DNA from: Streptomyces sp. B1I3 | Lineage (GTDB): Bacteria; Actinomycetota; Actinomycetes; Streptomycetales; Streptomycetaceae | Direction of reading: 5' to 3' | NCBI RefSeq assembly: GCF_030816615.1 | Contig: NZ_JAUSYD010000001.1 | Location: forward strand, 5,726,501-5,790,500 | Length of the DNA: 64,000 bases | Part shown: in pieces, positions 35,580-42,689 of the stretch | How the letters are laid out: each line of letters begins with the position of its first letter | Position numbering within the stretch: position 1 is the stretch's first letter | The notes under the pieces: generated by a model | The model's input: only the letters and a program-made list of their open reading frames with translations | Told to the model about the DNA's origin: nothing | The model's database searches: none | Made by a program: the position numbers and the translations under genes

Positions 35580-36454
35580 CCACCGCAACGGCAACCACCC
35601 CCCGCCACGGCACACGCAAGCCCCGGCTGCGCGGCGACCGTTCCCCGGCCGCCTCCGTGGCCCTGCACCTCACCCTGATCATCGCCTCGGTGATCGCGGT
35701 CTTCCCGGTGCTGTGGGTCCTGCTGACCTCGCTGAAGCCTGCCAAGTTCGCCACGACGACGGACTTCTTCAAAGAGACGACGTTCGAGAACTACACGAAC
35801 CTGATCAGGGACACCGAGTTCCTGAGCTGGTTCGGCAATTCCGTGATCGTCGCGGGACTCTCCACCGTCATCGGCGTCTTCGTCTCCGCCACCACCGGCT
35901 ACGCCGTCAGCCGCTTCCGCTTCCCCGGCAAGCGCGGGCTGATGTGGACGCTGCTGATCACCCAGATGTTCCCGGTCGCCGTCCTCATCGTGCCGATCTA
36001 CAACATCATGTCGAGCATCGGCCTGCTCAACCAGCCGGCCGGCCTCGTCATCACCTACCTCACCATCTCCGTGCCGTTCTGCGCCTGGATGATGAAGGGC
36101 TTCTTCGACACGATCCCGCAGGAGATCGACGAGTCGGGACAGGTCGACGGGCTCACCCCCTTCGGCACGTTCTGGCGGCTCATCCTGCCGCTCGCCAAGC
36201 CCGGTCTCGCCGTCACCGCCTTCTACTCCTTCATCACCGCATGGGGCGAGGTGGCGTACGCCTCCGCCTTCATGGTCGGTGACGAGAACCTCACGCTCGC
36301 CGGCGGACTGCAGAAGTTCGTCAACCAGTACGGAGCCCAGTGGGGCCCGATGACCGCGGCGTCCGTGCTGATCGCGATCCCGGCCGCCCTGGTCTTCCTC
36401 TTCGCGCAGAAGCACCTGGTCACCGGCATGTCCGCCGGAGCCGTGAAGGGCTGA
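35576..36454 (+). CDS. malG: maltose ABC transporter permease MalG
   Basis: This second permease of the maltose importer has 292 residues and about six transmembrane helices. The EAA-type loop reads QEIDESGQVDGLTPFGTFWRLILPLAKPG near residue 195. The GTG start at 35576 is defined by the four-base overlap with malF. The longer open frame upstream is a shadow inside malF. The gene is followed after 99 bases by aglA on the same strand. Confidence 0.92.
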   Translation: MTTATATTPRHGTRKPRLRGDRSPAASVALHLTLIIASVIAVFPVLWVLLTSLKPAKFATTTDFFKETTFENYTNLIRDTEFLSWFGNSVIVAGLSTVIGVFVSATTGYAVSRFRFPGKRGLMWTLLITQMFPVAVLIVPIYNIMSSIGLLNQPAGLVITYLTISVPFCAWMMKGFFDTIPQEIDESGQVDGLTPFGTFWRLILPLAKPGLAVTAFYSFITAWGEVAYASAFMVGDENLTLAGGLQKFVNQYGAQWGPMTAASVLIAIPAALVFLFAQKHLVTGMSAGAVKG

Positions 36455-36553
36455 CGCGCCCAGGCCCGTACGACCGAACGCACCCGTCACGGCGGCGCCG
36501 GACCCCCGACCCGGTCCCGGCGCCGCTCCCCACCCAGACACCCCAGGGACGAC

Positions 36554-38230
36554 ATGACCCAGCACCTCGCTGCCCCCTCCACCGGCACGTCCGACGACGC
36601 CCCGGGACACCGCACCGGCTGGTGGCAGGACGCGGTGATCTACCAGGTCTATCCGCGCAGCTTCGCCGACGGCAACGGCGACGGCATGGGCGATCTCGCG
36701 GGCATCACCGCGCGGCTCCCCTACCTCAGGGACCTCGGTGTCGACGCCGTCTGGCTCAGCCCCTTCTACGCCTCGCCCCAGGCCGACGCCGGTTACGACG
36801 TCGCCGACTACCGGGCCATCGACCCCATGTTCGGCACGCTGCTCGACGCCGACGAGCTGATCCGCGAGGCCCACGACCTGGGCCTGCGCATCATCGTCGA
36901 CCTGGTGCCCAACCACTCATCCGACCAGCACGAGTGGTTCAAGCGCGCCCTCGCCGAAGGCCCGGGAAGCCCCCTGCGCGAGCGTTACCACTTCCGCCCC
37001 GGCAAGGGCGCCGACGGCGGACTCCCGCCCAACGACTGGGAGTCCATCTTCGGCGGGCCCGCCTGGACGCGGACCACCGACCCGGACGGCACGCCCGGCG
37101 AGTGGTACCTGCACCTCTTCGCGCCGGAGCAGCCCGACTTCAACTGGGAGCACCCGGCCGTCGCCGACGAGTTCCGCTCGATCCTGCGCTTCTGGCTCGA
37201 CATGGGCGTCGACGGCTTCCGCGTCGACGTCGCCCACGGCCTCGTCAAGGCCGAGGGACTGCCCGACCTGGGCGCGCACGACCAGCTGAAACTGCTGGGC
37301 AACGATGTCATGCCGTTCTTCGACCAGGACGGTGTGCACGAGATCTACCGCAGTTGGCGCATCATCCTCGACGAGTACCCCGGCGAGCGCATCGCCGTCG
37401 CCGAGGCGTGGACCCCCACCGTCGAGCGCACCGCCAACTACGTGCGTCCCGACGAGATGCACCAGGCCTTCAACTTCCAGTACCTCTCCACCGCGTGGAA
37501 CGCCGACGAGCTCCGTACGGTCATCGACACCTCGCTCGCCGCGATGCGTCCGGTGGGCGCCCCCGCCACCTGGGTGCTCTCCAACCACGACGTCACCCGG
37601 CACGCCACCCGGTTCGCCAACCCGCCGGGTCTGGGAACCCAGATCCGTACCGCGGGCGACCGCGAGCTCGGGCTGCGAAGGGCCCGCGCGGCGACCCTGC
37701 TGATGCTGGCACTGCCGGGCTCCGCCTACGTGTACCAGGGCGAGGAGCTCGGCCTGCCGGACGTCACCGACCTGCCCGACGAGGCCCGACAGGACCCGTC
37801 GTTCTTCCGCGCCGAGGGCCAGGACGGCTTCCGCGACGGTTGCCGGGTGCCGATCCCGTGGACCCGCGGAGGCAGCTCGTACGGCTTCGGTGACGGCGGC
37901 AGCTGGCTGCCGCAGCCCGCCGGCTGGGGCGAGCTCTCCGTCGAGGCGCAGACCGGCCGGGAGGGCTCCACCCTGGAGCTGTACCGCGCCGCGATCGCCC
38001 TGCGCCGCGAGCACCCGGGGCTCGGCGCCGGTACGGACGTGGAGTGGCTGGCCGCCCCCGAGGGCGTGCTCGCCCTCGGCCGTCCGGGCTTCGTCTGCAC
38101 CGTCAACACGACCGGCGCTCCGGTCCGGATGGCCGTCCCCGGCACCCTGCTGCTCGCCGGGGCCCCGGTGACCGTCGAAGGCGACACGTTCGAACTGCCC
38201 GCCGACACCACGGTGTGGTGGACGGTGTGA
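36554..38230 (+). CDS. aglA: intracellular alpha-glucosidase (GH13)
   Basis: This cytoplasmic enzyme of 558 residues releases glucose from imported maltose and maltodextrins. GH13 regions are complete: DAVWLSPFYASPQADAGYDVADY, DLVPNHSSDQHEWF, the nucleophile in DGFRVDVAHG (about Asp225), the acid in VAEAW (about Glu284) and the third acid in SNHDVTRH (about Asp346). The subtype is oligo-1,6-/alpha-glucosidase-like. It has no signal peptide. The stop overlaps the GTG of the second LacI gene (GTGA), tying that regulator to the operon. Confidence 0.92.
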   Translation: MTQHLAAPSTGTSDDAPGHRTGWWQDAVIYQVYPRSFADGNGDGMGDLAGITARLPYLRDLGVDAVWLSPFYASPQADAGYDVADYRAIDPMFGTLLDADELIREAHDLGLRIIVDLVPNHSSDQHEWFKRALAEGPGSPLRERYHFRPGKGADGGLPPNDWESIFGGPAWTRTTDPDGTPGEWYLHLFAPEQPDFNWEHPAVADEFRSILRFWLDMGVDGFRVDVAHGLVKAEGLPDLGAHDQLKLLGNDVMPFFDQDGVHEIYRSWRIILDEYPGERIAVAEAWTPTVERTANYVRPDEMHQAFNFQYLSTAWNADELRTVIDTSLAAMRPVGAPATWVLSNHDVTRHATRFANPPGLGTQIRTAGDRELGLRRARAATLLMLALPGSAYVYQGEELGLPDVTDLPDEARQDPSFFRAEGQDGFRDGCRVPIPWTRGGSSYGFGDGGSWLPQPAGWGELSVEAQTGREGSTLELYRAAIALRREHPGLGAGTDVEWLAAPEGVLALGRPGFVCTVNTTGAPVRMAVPGTLLLAGAPVTVEGDTFELPADTTVWWTV

Positions 38231-39273
38231 CCGTCCCCGCCCCCAGGACCGGGCCGGCGCTGCGGCTCTCCGACATCGCCGGTCAGGCCGCGGTCAGCGA
38301 GGCCACCGTCAGCCGGGTGCTGAACGGGAAGCCGGGCGTCGCGGACACCACGCGTCAGCGGGTGCTCGCGGCGCTCGACATCCTCGGCTACGAGCGTCCC
38401 GTACGGCTGCGGCAGCGCAGCGCCGGGCTGATCGGGCTGGTGACGCCGGAGCTCACCAACCCGATCTTCCCGGCGTTCGCGCAGTCGGTGGAGCAGGTGC
38501 TCGCCGGGCACGGCTACACACCCGTGCTCTGCACCCAGCTGCCCGGCGGCGCCACCGAGGACGAGCTCGTCGAACAGCTCGTCGAGCGCGGTGTCGGCGG
38601 GATCGTCTTCCTGTCCGGGCTGCACGCCGACACCTCTGCGGACCCGGCACGCTACGCCGCGCTCAGCGACCGTGGGGTCCCCTTCGTCCTGATCAACGGG
38701 TACAACGAGCGCATCAGCGCCCCGTTCGTCTCACCGGACGACACGGCAGCCGTCCGTATGGCCGTCGGGCACCTCGCCGAGCTCGGCCACCGGCGGATCG
38801 GCCTGGCGATCGGGCCGCAGCGCTACGTGCCCTCCCGGCGCAAGCGCGAGGGGTTCGTCGAGGCGGCCGTGTCCGTCCTCGGCATGTCCCGCGAGGAGGC
38901 CGAACTCATGGTGTGCTCCACGCTGTTCGGCGTGGAGGGCGGCCAGGTCGCGGCGGGCGCCCTGCTCGACCGTGGCTGCACAGGCATCGTCTGCGGCAGC
39001 GACCTGATGGCGCTCGGCGTCGTCCGGACGGCCCGGGGGAGGGGGCTGGACGTGCCCCGGGACGTCTCCGTGGTGGGCTTCGACGACTCCCAGCTCATCG
39101 CCTTCACCGACCCGCCGCTGACCACGGTGCGCCAGCCGGTGCAGGCGATGGCCTCGGCGGCCGTGGGGGCGCTGCTGGAGGAGATCGGCGGAAGCCCGGT
39201 GCAGCGTACGGAGTACGTGTTCCAGCCGGAGCTGGTGGTACGCGGGTCCACGGCGGCGGCGCGCGGCGCCTGA
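38227..39273 (+). CDS. second MalR-like LacI-family regulator, coupled to aglA
   Basis: This 348-residue LacI/GalR repressor closely resembles MalR at 31866 along its whole length. Shared features include the helix-turn-helix SEATVSRVLNGKPGVA, RPVRLR followed by RSAG, SGLHADTSAD, FTDPPLTT and PELVVRGSTAA. The GTG start overlaps the aglA stop, so it is the last gene of the mal operon. It may fine-tune the same operators or respond to a different sugar such as a product of AglA. Which of the two equals the studied Streptomyces MalR cannot be decided from sequence alone, but the divergent copy fits best. Confidence 0.88.
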   Translation: MTVPAPRTGPALRLSDIAGQAAVSEATVSRVLNGKPGVADTTRQRVLAALDILGYERPVRLRQRSAGLIGLVTPELTNPIFPAFAQSVEQVLAGHGYTPVLCTQLPGGATEDELVEQLVERGVGGIVFLSGLHADTSADPARYAALSDRGVPFVLINGYNERISAPFVSPDDTAAVRMAVGHLAELGHRRIGLAIGPQRYVPSRRKREGFVEAAVSVLGMSREEAELMVCSTLFGVEGGQVAAGALLDRGCTGIVCGSDLMALGVVRTARGRGLDVPRDVSVVGFDDSQLIAFTDPPLTTVRQPVQAMASAAVGALLEEIGGSPVQRTEYVFQPELVVRGSTAAARGA

Positions 39274-39298
39274 GGCGGTGCGGCAGCGGGTAGCGAGG

Positions 39299-39325
39299 GG
39301 CCGGGTCCGGAGGGGGGACCCGGCC
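39299..39325 (+). terminator. terminator of the mal operon
   Basis: GGCCGGGTCC (39299-39308) and GGACCCGGCC (39316-39325) form a perfect 10-bp stem followed by TTT, 26 bases after the last gene of the operon. Confidence 0.8.
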
Positions 39326-39378
39326 TTTCGCGTGCCCGGCCCCGTCGGCGCCCGCGGCGAGCAGCTGTAACGGGACGG

Positions 39379-39588
39379 TCAGCTCTCGGAGGCGTACGTC
39401 ACGAAGGCTTCCCAGGCGGTCGTGGTGAACCCGAGGCGCGGTCCGGGCAGATCCTTGGAGTCCCGCACATGCACCGCTCCGAGCGCGGTCGCCACTTCGA
39501 CGCAGTCATTGCCGTCACCGCTGCTGCTGTAGCTGCTCCTGAGCCACTCGAGCTCGGTGGCTCCCTTGGCAGAGGGCTTGTGAATCAT
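39379..39588 (-). CDS. DUF397-domain small protein
   Basis: This 69-residue protein has the DUF397 core: LEWLRSSYSSSGDGNDCVEVA, then VHVRDSKDLPGPRLGFTTTAWEAFV. Its ATG overlaps the stop of the XRE gene upstream (ATGA), so the pair is translationally coupled. In Streptomyces such small acidic proteins accompany WhiJ-type XRE regulators and may antagonise them in a toxin-antitoxin-like or developmental switch. That role is family knowledge, not shown here. Confidence 0.88.
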   Translation of the reverse strand: MIHKPSAKGATELEWLRSSYSSSGDGNDCVEVATALGAVHVRDSKDLPGPRLGFTTTAWEAFVTYASES

Positions 39589-40463
39589 GTTTCTCCAAGC
39601 AGTTGCTCAATGAAGGCCAGCGACTCACGTGGCGTAAGAGCCTGCGCCCGGATCATGCCATAGCGCAGTCCGAGGATCCTCAGTTGCTTCGGGTCGGAGA
39701 CCGGACGGCCGTTGAACGCGCCTTCGGATCGCCCCACCGCACTGCCGTCGGCAAACCTCAGAACCTCGATCAGCCCACCCGTCCCGGGATGCTCCTCGCG
39801 ACACGTCGGCATCACCTGGAGTGCCACGTTCGGCAACCGCCCTACCTCCAGCAGATGTTCGAGTTGGCGGCGCAGAACCATTGTGCCTCCGACCGGGCGG
39901 CGGAGTGTCACCTCTTCCTGGACAAAACTCAGTGACGGGAGTGGGACCCGGTCGAGCATGGATCGTCGGGCCGAGCGAGCAGCCACCACCCGGTCCATCT
40001 CGTCCTGCGTGTAGGCCGGTAGCCACGAGGCGAACAGCGCCCTCATGTGCTCCTCGGTCTGCAACAGGCCGTTGATGTTGTGGTGGTGATACGCCTCCAG
40101 TTCGACGGCTTTGGCTTCCAGCTTCGCGAGGTCCCGCACCTTCTTCGGGTAACGCGCCTCCTCCAACTCCCGCTTCAGGATCGCGAGTTTCCCGCCCGCC
40201 CCCAGCACCTCGTCCGCCCTGTCCAGGAACTCCGGCCGGGGGATGCGCCTGCCGCCCTCCACCTTGTAGACCAGGTCCTCGCCGTAACCGATCGCGGCCC
40301 CGAACTCACCGGCACGCATGCCTGCCGCTTCCCGCCAGGCCTTGATCTGCCGGCCCACCGTGGCGACCATCGCGACCCCCGACTCGTCGTCCGGATCGAC
40401 GTCCCAGCCGTGATCGTCCGCTCCGTGGTCCCCGCGATCCGTACCAGCCTCGTCCACGCTCAT
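39585..40463 (-). CDS. XRE-family regulator with Scr1-type C-terminal domain (WhiJ-like)
   Basis: This 292-residue DNA-binding protein has the helix-turn-helix at about residues 34-90 (GRQIKAWREAAGMRAGEFGAAIGYGEDLVYKVEGGRRIPRPEFL). The rest is the DUF5753/Scr1 domain (ELEAYHHHNINGLLQTEEHMRALF, RSMLDRVPLPSLSFVQEEVTLRRPVGG, LPNVALQVMPTCREEHPG). The ATG at 40463 is the most plausible start. It forms a coupled pair with the DUF397 gene and is divergent from the ATPase gene. Many paralogous trios of this kind exist per Streptomyces genome and affect morphological development. Confidence 0.9.
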   Translation of the reverse strand: MSVDEAGTDRGDHGADDHGWDVDPDDESGVAMVATVGRQIKAWREAAGMRAGEFGAAIGYGEDLVYKVEGGRRIPRPEFLDRADEVLGAGGKLAILKRELEEARYPKKVRDLAKLEAKAVELEAYHHHNINGLLQTEEHMRALFASWLPAYTQDEMDRVVAARSARRSMLDRVPLPSLSFVQEEVTLRRPVGGTMVLRRQLEHLLEVGRLPNVALQVMPTCREEHPGTGGLIEVLRFADGSAVGRSEGAFNGRPVSDPKQLRILGLRYGMIRAQALTPRESLAFIEQLLGET

Positions 40464-40626
40464 CCGTGCCCCACTTCCGACGCGCCTGCCGTTCCTGCCC
40501 AACCTCTGTCGTTCCCGGCGAGTCACCCCGGACAGCCGGGACAGCACCGGACAGGAGCGGGACAATCACCGTACGTAACGTCTCTGTCGCTTCCCACGCT
40601 ACGCAGGCGGGACCACGCTGAGTGAC

Positions 40627-41058
40627 GTGACCCAAGAAACCACCCGAACCGAACATTCCACTCCCACTCGGCGGTTCACCGTGCTGCTCTCTCCCACCCG
40701 CCGGGGTGCCAGGCTCGCCCGTCTGCTCGCCACGGCGCATCTGGGCGACTGGGGCCTGCCCACGGAGGCGGCCGCGCACATCGTGGGCGAACTGGCCACG
40801 AACGCCGTCGTTCACGGCCGCGTACCGGGCCGCGACTTCCGTGTGCACCTCTCGGTCCACCACGACGCGCTCCTCCGCATCGAGGTCACCGACACCCGGG
40901 GTGAGCGGCTGCCTCCCGTGCCCGGCGCCGCCCCGGCCGCCGACGCGGAAACGGGGCGGGGCCTGCTGATCGTCGGGGCACTCGCGGACCGCTGGGGCGT
41001 CGACGTCGGGCCGGTGCCGCGCAAGACGGTCTGGGCCGAGATCGACCTCGTACGGTGA
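40627..41058 (+). CDS. HATPase_c ATP-binding protein, anti-sigma-factor-like
   Basis: This 143-residue protein of the RsbW/SpoIIAB-like GHKL fold has an N-box AAHIVGELATNAVVHGR, a G1-like box LLRIEVTDTRGERLP and the GRGLLIVGALADRWGV segment. It may be a serine kinase that binds a sigma or anti-sigma factor. The GTG at 40627 starts it, 163 bases from the divergent XRE gene. This arrangement of XRE, DUF397 and ATPase is the classic WhiJ-type cluster. A 14-bp stem follows the gene. Confidence 0.87.
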   Translation: MTQETTRTEHSTPTRRFTVLLSPTRRGARLARLLATAHLGDWGLPTEAAAHIVGELATNAVVHGRVPGRDFRVHLSVHHDALLRIEVTDTRGERLPPVPGAAPAADAETGRGLLIVGALADRWGVDVGPVPRKTVWAEIDLVR

Positions 41059-41065
41059 CCCCTGC

Positions 41066-41095
41066 CACCGGGTCGCGGGAGCCCGCGACCCGGTG
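41066..41095. terminator. terminator between the ATPase and hydrolase genes
   Basis: The arms 41066-41079 and 41082-41095 are perfectly complementary over 14 bases, starting eight bases past the ATPase stop. A second short hairpin (CGTGGTGG/CCACCACG) follows at about 41102-41119. The two flanking genes converge here. Confidence 0.8.
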
Positions 41096-41174
41096 CGCCG
41101 GGACGTGGTGGCCCACCACGCTGTGCGCCTGTGCTGTGGCCGGTGGTCCGGCGTCTCCGTCAGTGACGTGCTCG

Positions 41175-41978
41175 TCAGCCGCGCGGCCCGGAGGCCGAGA
41201 GCGCGGCGGCCGTCTCGCGCGCGAACGCTTCCGGGTTGTCCAGCATGATGTTGTGCCCGCAGTCCGGGACCGGGACCACGCGCACACCGGCTTCGGTGAG
41301 CGAACCGTGGTCGGCGGGCGCGCCGTCGGCCTGCGGGAACAGGTACGTTCGCGGGATCTGAAGCTCCAGCAGCAGCTCACGCATGGTCGGAGTGGTCCCG
41401 CGGGTGAGGTGCACGGCGCTGCGGTGGAGAGCCTCCAGGCCGGTCAGGCGCATCGTGGACCACCAGTGGGGCCCCGCCAGGTCACGGATCTGCCGCCAGT
41501 CGCCCGCCAGGAAGTCGGCCTCGGAGAGGGCGGCGATCCCGCCGCTCCCCGGGGCGCCGGGTACCGGCGTCGAAGGATCGAGATTCGCGTCCACCAGCAC
41601 CAGGCGTGACACCAGGCGTGGGTGACGAGCGGCCAGGACGACGGCCACGGACCCGCCCATGCTGTGCGCCACCAACTCCGCGCCGGTGACGCCCGCGTGC
41701 GTCAGAGCGGTGGCCAGTGCATCGGCGTGTGCTTCGAGGCGGTAGTCGAAGTCCGTCGGGCGGTCGCTGATGCCGTGCCCCAGCAGGTCGACGAGCAGGG
41801 ACCTGCGGCCCGTGAGCAGCGGATGGGCGGCGGCCTGTGCGAAGTAGGCGGGGGAAGTTGAGCCGAGGCCGTGTACATAGACCCGGGCCGGTCCCTGCCC
41901 GGGCAGCTCCACCCAGCGGATCCGGTCCCCTCCGGGGGTCACAACGGCGTCGCGCACTCTTCGCTCCTCCTGGCTCAT
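41175..41978 (-). CDS. alpha/beta-hydrolase fold protein
   Basis: This 267-residue hydrolase has the oxyanion segment VYVHGLGSTSPAYF, the nucleophile elbow VAHSMGGSVAV (Ser), the acid after VPVPD or in the QADGAPADHGSL loop, and the catalytic His in DCGHNIMLDNPEAFA. No signal peptide is seen. The substrate is not deducible; relatives include esterases, haloperoxidase-like and C-C hydrolases. It is transcribed alone. Confidence 0.85.
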   Translation of the reverse strand: MSQEERRVRDAVVTPGGDRIRWVELPGQGPARVYVHGLGSTSPAYFAQAAAHPLLTGRRSLLVDLLGHGISDRPTDFDYRLEAHADALATALTHAGVTGAELVAHSMGGSVAVVLAARHPRLVSRLVLVDANLDPSTPVPGAPGSGGIAALSEADFLAGDWRQIRDLAGPHWWSTMRLTGLEALHRSAVHLTRGTTPTMRELLLELQIPRTYLFPQADGAPADHGSLTEAGVRVVPVPDCGHNIMLDNPEAFARETAAALSASGPRG

Positions 41979-42450
41979 CGCTGATCGGCAAGAGCGTAGC
42001 CCGTGAGCCGGGGCGGTCTCCTGGGGGCTCAGGACGGGGCGGCGGTGGCCCGGTGGTGGCGCGGCATCAGCCCAGGCCGGTCGCGACCACCAGGCCCGCG
42101 ACGGCCCGGGCTGCGCCCTTCACGACAGGTGTGCGCCGGCGGTGGTCCGCGGTGCAGGCGGTCTCGGTGTCCTCCGCGAGCCGTAATCGAGGGAGAGGAG
42201 CAGGACGAAAGGCGATGGCTGTGCGTACGAACACCCGCTCGCGGGTGCGCAGTGGTCGTCCGGTGCTCATGGGACGCATCCAGCGGGCCGACGCACGGGA
42301 GAGGTCCGGAAGTCGGCCCGGGATGGGCCGGCGGGGAAGCGACGTCCGGACCTCTCCGCGCAGTGACCGGCCCGGCCGGCCGGGCGCGTGGGACCCGGCG
42401 TGCCGGCCCCCCGGCCGGCCGGGCCGGAGTCGGGATGAACTTAACAGTCC

Positions 42451-42477
42451 CGCAATAAATTGCGTAAGTCCTTGCAG
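42451..42477. promoter_or_regulatory. palindrome and CTTGCAG motif before the amylase gene
   Basis: CGCAAT and ATTGCG form a perfect 14-bp palindrome with AA between (42451-42464). CTTGCAG, the core described for Streptomyces MalR sites, follows at 42471-42477. Both lie about 215-240 bases before the start codon. Confidence 0.45.
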
Positions 42478-42588
42478 GAAGAAATCTCCGAGATTTCGGC
42501 GAGATGAGCGGGGTGTGTTCGCGTCGTGTCCAGGGGGTTGACCAGGGCAGGCCGGACTCGTACGGTCTGCTGCACCCCAGGTTTTGCA

Positions 42589-42603
42589 TTCTTGCTGCAA
42601 GAA
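42589..42603. promoter_or_regulatory. probable MalR operator of the amylase gene
   Basis: TTCTTGC and GCAAGAA are perfect inverted half-sites around a single T. The half-site shares CTTGC/GCAAG with the site before malE, and it lies 87 bases upstream of the amylase start codon. Direct CTTGC-type motifs in Streptomyces amylase promoters are known to mediate maltose-dependent control. Confidence 0.6.
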
Positions 42604-42689
42604 CCTTCAGGAGCCTTGACGGCACGGCGCGTTGCCCGGTGAGGCTGCTCCGCCATCCCCCGCACTTCCCCCACCGCAGGAGGAACGTC

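Larger units (their letters stand above)
41979..42689. other. 711-bp region upstream of the alpha-amylase gene
   Basis: A frame of 67 codons on the minus strand (42067-42270, with one TTA codon) is the only weak gene candidate, and it lacks a recognisable domain. At 42365-42430 several GGCCGGCC-type inverted repeats cluster and may terminate transcription. The right part, from 42435, is distinctly AT-richer and contains the operator-like sites listed separately, so it is the regulatory region of the amylase gene. Confidence 0.5.

Noticed and set aside
32910..35615. Minus-strand frame continuing upstream of malR across malE and malF
   Set aside because: It has no domain content before MTARLADIATQAG, and it lies opposite clear transporter genes. 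The MalR start is at 32909.
42067..42270. 67-codon minus-strand ORF upstream of the amylase gene
   Set aside because: No ribosome binding site or recognisable domain, and mixed codon use with a TTA. Mentioned only in the intergenic entry.
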